DNA of 64,000 nt from a candidate division WOR-3 bacterium (GCA_039804025.1 JBDRZP010000006.1:1-64000); one strand, 5' to 3'. Counted from the stretch's first letter, positions 25,103 through 35,052 are shown. Made by a program: numbers and translations. Notes: generated by a model from the letters alone, not told the origin.

Positions 25103-26005
25103 TTACATACCTCCTCCGAATAGATAATATAAAACAAAAGGACCAAAAATTATAATAAATATTGTAGGCAAAATTAAAAGAATTGTGGGTATTACTATAA
25201 GAACAGGGGTTTTTGCAGCTTTTTCTTCTGCTTGATCCCATCTCTTCCTTCTAACTTCATCAGCAAGAGAAGCTAATGTCTGGGTTATTGGTGCACCAAG
25301 CTCCTCACCATGGGCTATTGTAATTGCTACAAGTGTAAGATCTGGATGTTGAGTTCTATCAGCAAGGGCTCTTAAAGCCTCAGTCCTTTTTTTACCTAAT
25401 CTAAGCTCCGAGAGCATTAAGGCAAATTCTTCTCTGAGTGGACATGGGTGCATGGCTTCTGTTACATACTGAAAAGCTGCATTGAATCCCAAACCTGCCT
25501 GTACTGCTGTGTTTAATTGGTCTAATGCATCACCAAGATCTTTTTGTATTAAATAATGTCTCCTTTTTATCTCCTGGTTTAAACTAAAATCCTTATAAAA
25601 AAATCCCACAAAAAGAACTACAAATCCCATAACAAGACTGAAAGAAAAAGGTGCATTAAAAATAAGCATCATTATTATAATTGAAACAACAAAAAATACA
25701 AAACCACTTATTACTTTTTCCATAAGAACTGCTTCCACAGGTTTACCTCTTTCTCCCGCCATTTCCATTTTCCTTTCAAGAGAATGTAAATAATCCTCTG
25801 GTAGATATCTTTTTAAAATCTTAACAATTATCTCGGCAAAGGGGGCCAAGTAAGCAAGAATTTTTGAGGCAATTTCAATTCTAACCCTCCTTCTCCTTAA
25901 TCTCTCAAGACGTGAAGATAAAGCAACTTCTTCAGGTGAAGGAATAAAAGAGAGAACAAGGTAATAAAAAGCAATAAAAGATAATATAAAAATTAAAAGT
26001 ATCAT
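25103..26005 (-). CDS. tadC: Tad inner-membrane platform protein TadC
   Basis: A 300-residue protein of the T2SS-F (GspF) fold: N-terminal helix, cytoplasmic four-helix domain with the conserved phrases AGLGFNAAFQYV, LRLGKKRTEALRALA and GEELGAPITQTLA, and two or three C-terminal helices. With TadB it forms the membrane platform driven by TadA. The ATG at 26005 overlaps the tadB stop (ATGA), which is why it is preferred to an upstream TTG. Confidence 0.9.
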   Translation of the reverse strand: MILLIFILSFIAFYYLVLSFIPSPEEVALSSRLERLRRRRVRIEIASKILAYLAPFAEIIVKILKRYLPEDYLHSLERKMEMAGERGKPVEAVLMEKVISGFVFFVVSIIIMMLIFNAPFSFSLVMGFVVLFVGFFYKDFSLNQEIKRRHYLIQKDLGDALDQLNTAVQAGLGFNAAFQYVTEAMHPCPLREEFALMLSELRLGKKRTEALRALADRTQHPDLTLVAITIAHGEELGAPITQTLASLADEVRRKRWDQAEEKAAKTPVLIVIPTILLILPTIFIIIFGPFVLYYLFGGGM

Positions 26006-26838
26006 ATTTCTATAGTAATTATTTTTCTTATCCAAAGGGCTGCTATTAAATCAAGCAATGCTGCTATAAAAAGCATTAAAATACCGATAGGTTCTTCAAG
26101 CATGGGGGCAAAAAGGTCTGGTTGTGTTATTCTTAATAAAATTAACAAAAAAAGGGGTAAAAGAGTAAGGACTATTGCTGATAACCTTCCTTCCGCAGTA
26201 AGGGTATCTATCCTTCTTTTCAATCTTCTTCTTGCTTTTATTGTATCTGCTATACCTGAAAGAACATCAACAAGAGAACCGCCAGTTTTCCTCTGCAAAA
26301 TTACCGCACTTGTAAATATTTTAAGTTCTCTTGAAGGAATCCTTTCTTCCAGATGATGAAGAGCTTCCTCAAGAGGTACCCCAAGAGAAACCTCATCAAG
26401 AACCCTTTTAAATTCTGTTTTCATTGGAGGAGGCATCTGCTGAACAACTATCCTTAAACAGTGATTAAAACCAAGACCAGCCCTCAATCCACTCACAATT
26501 AATCTCATCCCTTCCTCCAGTTGGTCATTAAATTTCTCTATCCATTTATTCCTTATCGTATAAGCATACTGAGGGAAGAAAATAATTATAAGAACCGCAA
26601 ATAAAACTATAACAAAAATTTTTGTAACAAGATTTTTACCAAGAAAGAGGTATGTAATAATGGAGAGAGCAAACAAAACTCTGAATTCAAGTAAAATAAA
26701 ATTTTTAACAGGAAAATCAGCAGGATCCAGTTTTTGCTGAATATTCCTTATATAATAGATAAAGAATTCTTCAAGAAAAATTATTAAAATATAAATAGCA
26801 CCTATAATTGAAAGGATAATCAGAATTAAAGTTACCAT
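26002..26838 (-). CDS. tadB: Tad inner-membrane platform protein TadB
   Basis: A 278-residue T2SS-F domain protein with the typical RLIVSGLRAGLGFNHCLRIV, LGVPLEEALHHLEERIPS, QRKTGGSLVDVL and RRRLKRRIDTLTAEGRLSA motifs, two N-terminal and two C-terminal membrane helices. It partners with TadC in the platform. Its start overlaps the end of the tadZ-tadA fusion gene by seven bases, so the genes are coupled. Confidence 0.92.
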   Translation of the reverse strand: MVTLILIILSIIGAIYILIIFLEEFFIYYIRNIQQKLDPADFPVKNFILLEFRVLFALSIITYLFLGKNLVTKIFVIVLFAVLIIIFFPQYAYTIRNKWIEKFNDQLEEGMRLIVSGLRAGLGFNHCLRIVVQQMPPPMKTEFKRVLDEVSLGVPLEEALHHLEERIPSRELKIFTSAVILQRKTGGSLVDVLSGIADTIKARRRLKRRIDTLTAEGRLSAIVLTLLPLFLLILLRITQPDLFAPMLEEPIGILMLFIAALLDLIAALWIRKIITIEI

Positions 26839-29006
26839 GATTCCTCTTTCCTCCCTTTATAATATATACTCTGATCAATTTTAACACCCTTAATTTCAAA
26901 CTCTTCGTGAACTTTTGGTCTTATTCCAGTCCCCATAAATTCACCTATAATCTCACCTTTTTCGGAGACCCCCTTCTGTTTAAAAATAAATATATCCTGC
27001 ATTGTTATTATATCTCCCTCAATACCTGTAATCTCTGATATTTTTGTAACCCTCCTTTTTCCATCTCTCATTCTTTCTACAAAAACTATAAAATCAATGG
27101 CAGAAGCAATGTAATTTCTTATTGCTGAAACAGGAAGCTCAGTTCCAGCCATTAAAACCATTGTTTCAAGCCTGTATAATGTATCCCTTGGTGAGTTTGC
27201 GTGAACTGTTGTTAATGACCCCTCATGCCCTGTGTTCATAGCCTGGAGCATATCAAGTGCTTCTCCTCCTCTACACTCACCAACTATTATCCTATCGGGT
27301 CTCATTCTTAAAGCATTTCTAACAAGATCTCTTATTGTGATTTCTCCTTTTCCCTCTATATTGGGTGGTCTTGCTTCAAGTCTTACTATATGAGGTTGCT
27401 GGAGTCTCAGCTCAGCAGTATCTTCAATCGTGACTATCCTTTCATCCTCAGGAATGAATGAAGATAAAACATTTAAAAGGGTTGTTTTACCTGAACCAGT
27501 TCCACCTGCCACAACTATATTTTTCTTTACATATACACAAGCTTTTAAAAAATCAACCATAAAATCTGCTATAGAACCAAAATTAATGAGATCCTTATAG
27601 GTGAATGGTTCTTTCCTAAATTTTCTTATAGTTATCGTGGGACTGTCAATAGAAACAGGAGGAAGTGTTATATTTACTCTTGAACCATCAGGCAATCTTG
27701 CATCACATAGAGGGGAAGCCTCATCAACCCTTCTTCCAATTGGTGCAACAATTCTTTCTATCACCATCCTCAGTTGAGCTTCATTGAAAAAGCTTCTATC
27801 AGTCAAATAAATTTTTCCTCCTTTTTCTATGTAAATCTTATTAGGAGCATTAACCATAATTTCAGTAACCTCAGGATCAGCAAGAAGATCTTCAAGTGGA
27901 CCAAGTCCGAGTATTTCTTTTATCATATCCTCCACAAATTTTTTTCTAACCTCTTGAGACGGTAAAGGAATATTAAATTCATCCAATTTTTCCACTATTA
28001 ACTTTTCCACCTTTTTTCTAATTTCTTCTCTCGATGCAGCACTCTCCACTGTTGCTGTAAGTTCACCAGATAATGTCATTTCTCTGATAATATGTGCATG
28101 GATTAACTTTTTTACTTCAAAAGGAACCTCTTCTACAACTTCTTCCACTATAACACTCTCAACTGGTCTTGATTCAGCTACTACCTCTGTTACTTTTTTC
28201 TCATCTTTATCTTCTCTTTTCCTTCTTTTAAAAATACCACTTAAAAAATCTCTTTTTACCTCTTTCCTCTTTTCCAAAAAATCTTCCCTCTTTAATTCAC
28301 CTAAAATAAAACTTGAAATCTCCTTAATTTTATCTTTAATGACCTGTGAGATCTTTTCCTTGCCTGTATCAAAACCAAATTCAGTAATACTTAAAACTGA
28401 CTCATCCTCCGGTAAAATAAAAAGAACCTCTTTTTCCAAAATCTTTTCTATTTCTTCAAGAGAAATTCCCTCTTCATTAAAGAAGTTTATTACATATTCT
28501 ATCTTCTGGGGAGGATAATACCTTAATCTGAAAATTTCCCTTAAATTCTTTGATTTTGCAAGTGATAGAAAATCATTTTTCATTACAACAAAAATTAGAT
28601 CCACAACATCAAGAATATTCAAAATTTTTTCATCAATGGTGTGCCCACAATCAAAAAGCACATAATCATAATCAGGCTCAATTCTCTTTAATAAGGGACT
28701 TATAAATTCGTATTCCTTATCCCATATTTCACCAGTTTTAGAAAATATCATATGAAGTTTTGAGGGATAAGAAGAATAACCGTATATAAATTCACCTTTA
28801 AACTTTTTCTCCTTTTTGAAACTATCAAGGGCTTCTTTAAAACTCTTCTTTGAATCTGAGCCGAAAATGTAGGGAAGATCCCCGTGATTTTCTGCTTCAA
28901 TTAAAAGTGCACTCTTTTTTTTCAGAGAAATTTCATAAGATAAAAGTGAGGACAAAACAGATACCCCTACACCTCCCTTTGCACCTATCAAAGCATATTT
29001 CTTCAT
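26832..29006 (-). CDS. Fused TadZ/CpaE-TadA/CpaF pilus ATPase
   Basis: The 724-residue chain joins two normally separate proteins. Residues 1-~245 are a MinD/ParA-like TadZ domain with a deviant Walker A of the form KGGVGVS: Lys10 is kept but the second invariant lysine is Val15, so ATP hydrolysis is doubtful. A basic linker (~255-300) precedes a TadA/CpaF secretion ATPase (~310-690) with GGTGSGKTT near residue 500, VTIEDTAELRL, the Walker B-side RPDRIIVGE, and HANSPRDTL. TadZ normally localises the apparatus and TadA powers it. One uninterrupted frame, with no internal ribosome site seen at the junction, supports a true fusion. Confidence 0.9.
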   Translation of the reverse strand: MKKYALIGAKGGVGVSVLSSLLSYEISLKKKSALLIEAENHGDLPYIFGSDSKKSFKEALDSFKKEKKFKGEFIYGYSSYPSKLHMIFSKTGEIWDKEYEFISPLLKRIEPDYDYVLFDCGHTIDEKILNILDVVDLIFVVMKNDFLSLAKSKNLREIFRLRYYPPQKIEYVINFFNEEGISLEEIEKILEKEVLFILPEDESVLSITEFGFDTGKEKISQVIKDKIKEISSFILGELKREDFLEKRKEVKRDFLSGIFKRRKREDKDEKKVTEVVAESRPVESVIVEEVVEEVPFEVKKLIHAHIIREMTLSGELTATVESAASREEIRKKVEKLIVEKLDEFNIPLPSQEVRKKFVEDMIKEILGLGPLEDLLADPEVTEIMVNAPNKIYIEKGGKIYLTDRSFFNEAQLRMVIERIVAPIGRRVDEASPLCDARLPDGSRVNITLPPVSIDSPTITIRKFRKEPFTYKDLINFGSIADFMVDFLKACVYVKKNIVVAGGTGSGKTTLLNVLSSFIPEDERIVTIEDTAELRLQQPHIVRLEARPPNIEGKGEITIRDLVRNALRMRPDRIIVGECRGGEALDMLQAMNTGHEGSLTTVHANSPRDTLYRLETMVLMAGTELPVSAIRNYIASAIDFIVFVERMRDGKRRVTKISEITGIEGDIITMQDIFIFKQKGVSEKGEIIGEFMGTGIRPKVHEEFEIKGVKIDQSIYYKGRKEESW

Positions 29007-29008
29007 AA

Positions 29009-30307
29009 CTACTCTTTTTCTTTCAAGGTCTCAAGAACATAGAAATCATTTGTGTAAGGGTCCCAAAATCCTGATAAACCTATCGTTTCAAAAAAGGAAA
29101 AGGGAACAAATAAAACTTTATCAATAATTTTTACCTCAGGCTGAAGCGGAAAAGCAACCCCATCCATCTCAAGAGTTGACTTTTCAACTGATAAGAAAGA
29201 TTGTCTTTTACCAAAATTTATTTCAGCCAACTTTCCTTCCTCTATCCATTTATATCCAATATCAAGTTCTTTTTTAAATAAATCTGAAAGTTCAAAATAG
29301 GTATTACCATCAATAATTTTTGTAGGAATATAAAATTCCTTTGTTTTTGTCCCTTTAAAAATATGAATCTGTGCTGCTCCTCTTTCATAGGGTAATACAT
29401 AAGGCGTGACAATAAAAACCACATCCTTTATAACATCATTACGAGTAACCCTTGAAAATAGTAGCTTCCCAAGTAAAGGAATTTTACCGAGGATTGGTAA
29501 ATAACTTCTAAATTCCTGAACATTTTTTCTTTTTAAGCCCCCTATCAGAATACTCTCACCTGGTAAGAGTTTAACTTCAACTTTTGCACTATTCTTCCTT
29601 ATAGCTGGTACAACAGCTCCTTGAAAAGTAACAGCATTTGCATAATCAAGATCAGAAATTTCTGGTTCCAAATTTAATATTATATAACCTTCATCATCAA
29701 GTTTACCTGAAATTTTAAGTTTTACACCGTATTCTTTCCATTCAATAGTAGCAGTTCCAAGTGCCTGTGCTATCACTACAGGTATCTCTCCGCCACTCAG
29801 AAATTCTGATGTTTTGTCTTCAAGAACCACAAGGGATGGATTGGATAAGATTTTCAATACACCTTTTTCCTCAAGAAAATTAAGTGTACTTGATAAATTA
29901 GTTGTTCTCTTTATTGGTCCTATATCGAGAGGAAAAGTTTCTGGAATTTTATATTCTGAAAATCCGATTTGCTTTAGCCACTCCCAACCATAATCAGTAT
30001 TAATGCTTCTTTCCACTTCAAGAACCCAAACATCAGTTCTTAAGGTTTTAGGTTTATAAAATTGGAGAGGATCTCTCTTTTTTATTACACACTCTATTTC
30101 CTGTGTTCCCCTGTCTGTAAAAATTATAATGTTTGTTACACCTTCCTTCATCGCATTCAGTAAAACTTCTCGGTCAGAAAGGAGTCTCATTCCCAGAATA
30201 TCAGGATTACCGATAGCAACACTTTTAACGGGTCTCACAAACTTAAAAAGTTTTGAATATCCCTCAAATAATACAAGATATGAAACAATAAACAGTTTTA
30301 AAATCAT
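29009..30307 (-). CDS. cpaC: Tad/type II secretin (CpaC/RcpA) with extra C-terminal domain
   Basis: A 432-residue outer-membrane secretin. Signal region and pilus N-terminal domain (~25-75), then the secretin core (~130-310) with VLKILSNPSLVVLEDKTSEFLSGG split across it, IGGL, and PILGKIPLLGKLLFS. The last ~110 residues form an added domain (strand-turn units and W-D-P-Y-T-N-D-F-Y) resembling a copper-amine-oxidase N-terminal-like substrate or peptidoglycan-binding module, unusual on a secretin. The ATG overlaps the stop of the preceding lipoprotein gene. Confidence 0.88.
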   Translation of the reverse strand: MILKLFIVSYLVLFEGYSKLFKFVRPVKSVAIGNPDILGMRLLSDREVLLNAMKEGVTNIIIFTDRGTQEIECVIKKRDPLQFYKPKTLRTDVWVLEVERSINTDYGWEWLKQIGFSEYKIPETFPLDIGPIKRTTNLSSTLNFLEEKGVLKILSNPSLVVLEDKTSEFLSGGEIPVVIAQALGTATIEWKEYGVKLKISGKLDDEGYIILNLEPEISDLDYANAVTFQGAVVPAIRKNSAKVEVKLLPGESILIGGLKRKNVQEFRSYLPILGKIPLLGKLLFSRVTRNDVIKDVVFIVTPYVLPYERGAAQIHIFKGTKTKEFYIPTKIIDGNTYFELSDLFKKELDIGYKWIEEGKLAEINFGKRQSFLSVEKSTLEMDGVAFPLQPEVKIIDKVLFVPFSFFETIGLSGFWDPYTNDFYVLETLKEKE

Positions 30308-30681
30308 TTTTCCACCTCTTCTTTTTCAAGATAAAAGGTAAGTGATGTATTTTGAAAAACATTAATTTCTTTAATTACATCTTTATAATTTTTAGCAGAA
30401 AATTTAAATCTGTATCTTCCGGGAGGAATTATTAATTCTTTTTTTCCCTTTTCGAGAGTATAAGGCGGTAAAGGGGTACCAAGTATAACCAGTTTAACAT
30501 CTGGGATATTTTGCATGGTTTTTGCATCCACTACTTCCAATATAAGTGAAACCTTTTGAAGCTCAGGTTTATTCATAGTTTCTTCAATAGGAATTTCTAT
30601 TTTATAAGGATCCGACTCTGGGGAATAATAAAAGCATCCCCCACTGAGGATCAAAATTAAAGCCCATCTAATCGTTTTCAT
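30304..30681 (-). CDS. Lipoprotein with PEGA-like domain, first gene of tad block
   Basis: A 125-residue protein with lipobox LSGGC (cysteine near residue 16) and a mature beta-sandwich with ...PPGRYRFKFSAKNYKD...I, the pattern of PEGA surface-layer-type domains. As the first gene, overlapping the secretin, it may act as a pilotin for it; that is inference. The promoter -10 box ends about a dozen bases before the ATG, so the mRNA is nearly leaderless. Confidence 0.72.
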   Translation of the reverse strand: MKTIRWALILILSGGCFYYSPESDPYKIEIPIEETMNKPELQKVSLILEVVDAKTMQNIPDVKLVILGTPLPPYTLEKGKKELIIPPGRYRFKFSAKNYKDVIKEINVFQNTSLTFYLEKEEVEK

Positions 30682-30692
30682 AGTATTCTAAT

Positions 30693-30722
30693 ATTTTATT
30701 ATTTTAAATTAAAAATTTTCAA
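30693..30722 (-). promoter_or_regulatory. Promoter of the tad block
   Basis: Minus strand TTGAAA, 18 bases, TAAAAT. Predicted start near 30686, only about five bases before the ATG at 30681; no ribosome site. Confidence 0.55.
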
Positions 30723-30771
30723 CCTACAATTTTAAAAAAAAATTTTACAAAAGTCAAGCTATTATAGAAAT

Positions 30772-30800
30772 TTGATTTTTGAAAAAAATTTTGTTATAAT
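30772..30800 (+). promoter_or_regulatory. spc operon promoter P1
   Basis: TTGATT, 17-base spacer, TATAAT. First of two tandem promoters before rpsQ. Confidence 0.65.
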
Positions 30801-30807
30801 TCTATAC

Positions 30808-30836
30808 TTGAATTTTAAAAAATAAACTCTTATAAT
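30808..30836 (+). promoter_or_regulatory. spc operon promoter P2
   Basis: TTGAAT, 17-base spacer, TATAAT. The predicted start near 30843 leaves a ~12-base leader without Shine-Dalgarno before rpsQ. Both promoters share spacing and -10 sequence. Confidence 0.65.
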
Positions 30837-30854
30837 TTAACTTTTAAAACAACC

Positions 30855-31133
30855 ATGAAAGGAAAAAGGAAGGAATTTACCGGTATAGTTGTTTCTGATA
30901 AAATGGATAAAACCGTCGTTGTGCTTGTAGAAAGACGGGTGAGGCATCCTTTGTATAAAAAGGAAATAAAGAAAAGGAAAAAATTCTATGCTCATGATGA
31001 AAAAAATGAATGTAAAATAGGAGATAAGGTAAGAATTATGGAAACAAGACCGCTTTCAAAATTGAAAAGATGGAGAGTTGTTGAAATAATTGAAAGGGCA
31101 CCAGGATTTGAGGAAGAAGGAGGGGAAAAATGA
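30855..31133 (+). CDS. rpsQ: 30S ribosomal protein S17
   Basis: A 92-residue S17, an OB-fold protein binding 16S rRNA. The opening [25 protein letters not shown] and the later [13 protein letters not shown] are diagnostic. It is the first gene after two tandem promoters, so rplP and rpmC, which usually precede it, are encoded elsewhere. It overlaps rplN by four bases. Confidence 0.96.
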   Translation: MKGKRKEFTGIVVSDKMDKTVVVLVERRVRHPLYKKEIKKRKKFYAHDEKNECKIGDKVRIMETRPLSKLKRWRVVEIIERAPGFEEEGGEK

Positions 31134-31498
31134 TACAGCAGCAATCAAGACTTAAAGTTGCTGACAATACAGGTGCTCTTGAAGTAATGGTAATTAGGGT
31201 TCTTGGCGGGAGTTCAAGAAAATATGGCACTGTGGGAGATATATGCAGAGCAACTGTCAAAAAAATAGGAACAGGCTCACAGATAAAGGAAGGTGAAAAG
31301 GTTTGGGTTGTAATTGTTAGAACAAAAAAAGAAATAAATAGGAAAGATGGTTCAACAATAAGATTTGATGATAATGCAGCAGTTATTATTGATCCAAGTG
31401 GAGAGCCAAAGGGAACAAGAGTCTTTGGTCCAGTAGCAAGAGAATTAAGGGAAAAAAGATTTATGAAAATTGTTTCTCTTGCTCCGGAGGTATGGTAA
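31130..31498 (+). CDS. rplN: 50S ribosomal protein L14
   Basis: A 122-residue L14 at the subunit interface. [16 protein letters not shown] and ...[13 protein letters not shown] are standard. GGAGG lies upstream within the rpsQ end; the gene abuts rplX directly. Confidence 0.97.
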   Translation: MIQQQSRLKVADNTGALEVMVIRVLGGSSRKYGTVGDICRATVKKIGTGSQIKEGEKVWVVIVRTKKEINRKDGSTIRFDDNAAVIIDPSGEPKGTRVFGPVARELREKRFMKIVSLAPEVW

Positions 31499-31819
31499 AT
31501 GGCAAGGAAAATCAAAAAAGGTGACCAGGTCATGGTTATATCAGGAGACGATAGAGGAAAAATTGGTAAAGTTATTAAGGTTTTACCGGAAAAAGAAAGA
31601 GTAATAGTAGAGGGTGTAAATATAGTAAAAAGGCATAGAAGGTTTATAAGTGCTGATAGACCCCATGGAATAGTTGAAATGCCTGCACCCATTCATATAT
31701 CAAATGTCTCACTTTTATGCCCTAATTGTGGAAAAAAAACAAGAGTGGGATTTAGGTTTGAAGGAGAAAAAAAAGTTAGATACTGTAAAAAATGTAATGA
31801 AACAATAGATAAGGTGTAA
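31499..31819 (+). CDS. rplX: 50S ribosomal protein L24
   Basis: A 106-residue L24 with an N-terminal KOW motif ([21 protein letters not shown]) and a C-terminal zinc ribbon (CPNCGKK...CKKC). It acts early in 50S assembly. GGAGG from the rplN end precedes the ATG. Confidence 0.96.
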   Translation: MARKIKKGDQVMVISGDDRGKIGKVIKVLPEKERVIVEGVNIVKRHRRFISADRPHGIVEMPAPIHISNVSLLCPNCGKKTRVGFRFEGEKKVRYCKKCNETIDKV

Positions 31820-31821
31820 AA

Positions 31822-32391
31822 ATGGCAAGATTACTTGAACATTATAGAAAAAATGTGATACCAAAGTTAATGAAGGAATTCAAATATAAAAATCCCTTTG
31901 AGGTTCCAAGAATTGAAAAAGTAGTTGTTAATGTGGGATATGGGGAAGCAGTAAACGATCCAAAATTAATAGAGATAATTCAGAAGGAAGTGGCTAATAT
32001 TACAGGACAATGGCCAAGTATAAGAAGAGCCAAAAAACATGTTGCAGCTTATAAGTTAAGAAAAGGAATGCCCATAGGAGTTAAGGTAACGTTAAGAGGA
32101 AAAAGGGCTTATGAATTTATTGACAGAACAATAACCTTTGCCTTACCGAGGGTGAGAGATTTTAGAGGTTTAAAAAGAAATTCATTTGATGGAAGAGGAA
32201 ACTACAATTTTGGGCTCGAGGAGTATATAGTTTTTCCAGAGGTTGATATAGATAAGGTAAAAGTAAATTTCGGTATGGATATAGCAATTGTAACAACCGC
32301 AAAAACTGATTATGAAGCTTTAAGGCTTCTTGAAGAACTTGGATTCCCCTTTGAAAGAAAAAAGGAGGTAAAAAGTGGCAAGAAAGGCTAA
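31822..32391 (+). CDS. rplE: 50S ribosomal protein L5
   Basis: A 189-residue L5, binding 5S rRNA in the central protuberance. Diagnostic phrases are [31 protein letters not shown] and [17 protein letters not shown]. It overlaps the start of the S14 gene by 17 bases. Confidence 0.97.
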   Translation: MARLLEHYRKNVIPKLMKEFKYKNPFEVPRIEKVVVNVGYGEAVNDPKLIEIIQKEVANITGQWPSIRRAKKHVAAYKLRKGMPIGVKVTLRGKRAYEFIDRTITFALPRVRDFRGLKRNSFDGRGNYNFGLEEYIVFPEVDIDKVKVNFGMDIAIVTTAKTDYEALRLLEELGFPFERKKEVKSGKKG

Positions 32392-32563
32392 AGTTATGCG
32401 ATGGCTTATGTATGAACCAAAATTTAAAGTAAGGTACAGAAATAGATGCAAAATTTGTGGAAGACCAAGAGGATACCTGCGGAAATTCGGTATTTGCAGA
32501 ATATGCTTCAGAGAATTAGCTGTTCAGGGTTTAATTCCCGGAGTAAAAAAGGCAAGCTGGTAA
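32375..32563 (+). CDS. rpsZ: 30S ribosomal protein S14, zinc type
   Basis: A 62-residue S14 of the short zinc-binding form: Cys25, Cys28, Cys41 and Cys44 in C-x2-C-x12-C-x2-C. The start is a GTG with AAAGGAGG seven bases upstream, inside the end of rplE. Confidence 0.96.
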   Translation: MARKAKVMRWLMYEPKFKVRYRNRCKICGRPRGYLRKFGICRICFRELAVQGLIPGVKKASW

Positions 32564-32564
32564 A

Positions 32565-32960
32565 ATGGTTAATGATAGCATTTCTGATATGCTTATAAGA
32601 ATTAAAAATGCACTAATGAGAAAAAAAGATAAAGTTAGTGTAAGTTATTCAAAATTACTTGAAAGGGTAGCGGAATTACTGAAAAGGGAAGGATTTATTA
32701 ATGATTATGAAATTAAGGGTGAAAGTGTTAAAAAAGAATTAATAATACACTTGAAATACGACGAAGAGGGTAATCCATTAATTACTGATGTCAAAAGAGT
32801 TTCAAAACCTGGAAGGAGAATTTATGTAAAAAAGGACAATATTCCCTGGGTTAATAATGGAATGGGTATTGCAATTTTGTCCACTTCAAAAGGAATAATA
32901 ACAGACAGAGAAGCAAGAAGATTAAAAATTGGTGGTGAACTTTTATGTGAGGTATGGTAA
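32565..32960 (+). CDS. rpsH: 30S ribosomal protein S8
   Basis: A 131-residue S8 that binds 16S rRNA and, in many bacteria, represses the spc operon. Its N terminus DSISDMLIRIKNA and C terminus STSKGIITDREARRLKIGGE are typical. Confidence 0.97.
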   Translation: MVNDSISDMLIRIKNALMRKKDKVSVSYSKLLERVAELLKREGFINDYEIKGESVKKELIIHLKYDEEGNPLITDVKRVSKPGRRIYVKKDNIPWVNNGMGIAILSTSKGIITDREARRLKIGGELLCEVW

Positions 32961-32961
32961 A

Positions 32962-33513
32962 ATGAGTAAAATAGGAAAAAAACCGATTTTAATACCAAAA
33001 GGTGTTGAGGTTAATTTAACCGGTAATATATTAAAAGTAAAAGGTCCTAAAGGAGAACTTAAGCAAGTTATACACGAAAGTGTTGAAGTGGAGATAAAGG
33101 ATGGAGAGATCAGGGTAAAAAGAAAAAATGATGAGAAAATTGCTAAGGCAATGCACGGAACAACAAGGGCACTGATAAATAATATGATTAAAGGTGTTAC
33201 AGAAGGATACGTTAAAGAACTCCTTGTTGTAGGTGCTGGTTATAAGGCAGATTTAAAAGGAAAGGAACTCATACTTGATGTAGGTTATGCTGAACCCAAG
33301 AAATACATAATTCCTGAGGGAATCAAAGCAGAAGTAAAAAGAGAAGGACAGAATATAAAAATAAGAATTGAAGGAATTGATAAGCAGAAAGTGGGACAGG
33401 TAGCTGCAGAAATCAGAAGGATAAGGGAACCTGATCCTTATAAAGGTAAAGGTATAAGATATGCAGATGAAGTAATAAGGCTCAAACCCGGAAAAGCAGG
33501 AGCGGCAAAATAA
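32962..33513 (+). CDS. rplF: 50S ribosomal protein L6
   Basis: A 183-residue L6 beginning MSKIGKKPI, one base behind the rpsH stop; that start is preferred to an upstream codon that would lie in rpsH. KGPKGEL and the C-terminal [16 protein letters not shown] are diagnostic. Confidence 0.97.
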   Translation: MSKIGKKPILIPKGVEVNLTGNILKVKGPKGELKQVIHESVEVEIKDGEIRVKRKNDEKIAKAMHGTTRALINNMIKGVTEGYVKELLVVGAGYKADLKGKELILDVGYAEPKKYIIPEGIKAEVKREGQNIKIRIEGIDKQKVGQVAAEIRRIREPDPYKGKGIRYADEVIRLKPGKAGAAK

Positions 33514-33890
33514 TGGATGTAAAAGAAAAAATATTAAGAAGAAAAAGAAGACATAAAAGAGTTAGAAAAAAGGTAATTGGAACACCTGAAAGACCAAGAT
33601 TATGTGTTTATAAATCAAGGAAACATATATATGCACAGATTATAATTGATCCACCTTTTGGACCCTCAAAAGTATTAACAGGAGCCTCTACCCTTTCACC
33701 TGAAATAAGAGATGAAATTAAAAACATTAAGGGTAAAGTTAAAAAAGCTTTTTTAGTAGGTAAATTAATTGCAGAAAAGGCAAAGAAACTTTCTATTACA
33801 AAAGTTGTTTTCGATAGAGCTGGTTACAAATACCATGGAAGAGTAAAAGCACTTGCTGATGGAGCAAGAGAAGGAGGGCTTGAGTTTTAA
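33513..33890 (+). CDS. rplR: 50S ribosomal protein L18
   Basis: A 125-residue L18, a 5S rRNA binder. [18 protein letters not shown] and [24 protein letters not shown] are standard. Its ATG overlaps the rplF stop (TAATG). In most bacteria rpsE and rpmD follow; here a glycosyltransferase gene does. Confidence 0.97.
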   Translation: MDVKEKILRRKRRHKRVRKKVIGTPERPRLCVYKSRKHIYAQIIIDPPFGPSKVLTGASTLSPEIRDEIKNIKGKVKKAFLVGKLIAEKAKKLSITKVVFDRAGYKYHGRVKALADGAREGGLEF

Positions 33891-35049
33891 TTTCAAAAAA
33901 AAATTAAAAATACTATTTATATCCCATGAATTTAATAATTATTCTAATGGTGAAATTAAGTTTATTTACAATTTAGCATTACACTTTTTAGAAAAAGGAA
34001 ATGAGGTTCATCTTCTTGGTTTTGGTGCAGACCCTGAGATCATAGAAAAAAAAGCAGAATTTCACAGAATTAAAAGAATTATTGAAAGACCTCATTTTTT
34101 AAAATCATTAATATTTCTTATATTTTCAACAATCTTTGTTTTAAGAAATAGAAAAAAATTTGATTTGATTCATGCTTCAGGTCCAAATGTTTTTGCTTAT
34201 CATCACATAAATACATGCCAATTTGTTCATTCTGCTTACAAAAGATATTTAAAATTTTTTAAATTTCCTTTGATAAAAAAAATTTACTATTATTTTTTTC
34301 ATAATTTTTTTTCTTTCTTGGAAAAATTAATTTATAAAAAATCAAAAATAATAATAGCTGTTTCTGAAAAAATAAAAAAAGAACTTATCAATTTCGCAAA
34401 AGTTAATCCTTCAAAAATTGAAATAATTTATAATGGCATTAATCCATCTGAATTTCCCTTTAAATCAGAAAAAGAAAAAGAAGAACTTTTAAAAGAATAC
34501 CCCTTTTTGAAAAATAAAACAATTTTCCTATTTGCAGGTGATATAACAACAAACAGAAAGGGAGTGGAATTTTTAATTAAAGCCTTTAAAGATTTAAATG
34601 AAAAAGCTTTTCTTTTAATAATCGGAAATGAAAAAAATTCCCCTTATCCTTATCTGGTAAAAAAATTAAACTTGGAAAATAAAATAAAATTCTTAGGATT
34701 TAAAAAAGATATTTCCTTTTATTATAGAGCATCAGATTTTTTTATCTTCCCGAGCTTATATGACCCTTGTCCCATAGTAGTCTTTGAGGCCATGAAAAGT
34801 CTCTCGCCTTGTATTGTTTCTGATAAAAAATTCTGCGGAAGCGCTGAAATAATTGAAAATGAAAAAGAAGGTTTTATAATAAAGAATCCTTTCAATACTT
34901 ATGAAATAAAAGAGAAAATTTTAAAGGCAATAAAAAATAAAGAAAAAATAAAAGAAATGGAAAAAAATATAAAAGAAAAAATAAAAATGGTATATTTTGA
35001 AAATATTTTTAAAAAATATGAGGAAATTTATTACAAGTTACTTTCTTAA
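33880..35049 (+). CDS. Glycosyltransferase family 4 protein
   Basis: A GT-B fold enzyme of about 389 residues. The N-terminal Rossmann half starts [16 protein letters not shown]; the C-terminal half has [19 protein letters not shown], the nucleotide-sugar site ...[35 protein letters not shown] with its E-x7-E style acidic residues. It probably adds a sugar to a surface polysaccharide or lipid. The start is uncertain: TTG at 33880 within the rplR end, or ATG at 33859. It replaces rpsE/rpmD in the expected gene order. Confidence 0.8.
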   Translation: MSFNFKKKLKILFISHEFNNYSNGEIKFIYNLALHFLEKGNEVHLLGFGADPEIIEKKAEFHRIKRIIERPHFLKSLIFLIFSTIFVLRNRKKFDLIHASGPNVFAYHHINTCQFVHSAYKRYLKFFKFPLIKKIYYYFFHNFFSFLEKLIYKKSKIIIAVSEKIKKELINFAKVNPSKIEIIYNGINPSEFPFKSEKEKEELLKEYPFLKNKTIFLFAGDITTNRKGVEFLIKAFKDLNEKAFLLIIGNEKNSPYPYLVKKLNLENKIKFLGFKKDISFYYRASDFFIFPSLYDPCPIVVFEAMKSLSPCIVSDKKFCGSAEIIENEKEGFIIKNPFNTYEIKEKILKAIKNKEKIKEMEKNIKEKIKMVYFENIFKKYEEIYYKLLS

Positions 35050-35052
35050 CTT

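Noticed and set aside
30682-30854. Riboswitch or ribosomal-protein leader in front of rpsQ
   Set aside because: The gap is fully used by divergent promoters, and the leader from P2 is only about 12 bases; no room for a structured element from that start.
31036-31692. 218-codon antisense frame across rplN and rplX
   Set aside because: It lies opposite two essential ribosomal genes with no promoter or ribosome site; Ser/Thr/Leu-rich content is what antisense of Lys/Glu-rich genes gives.
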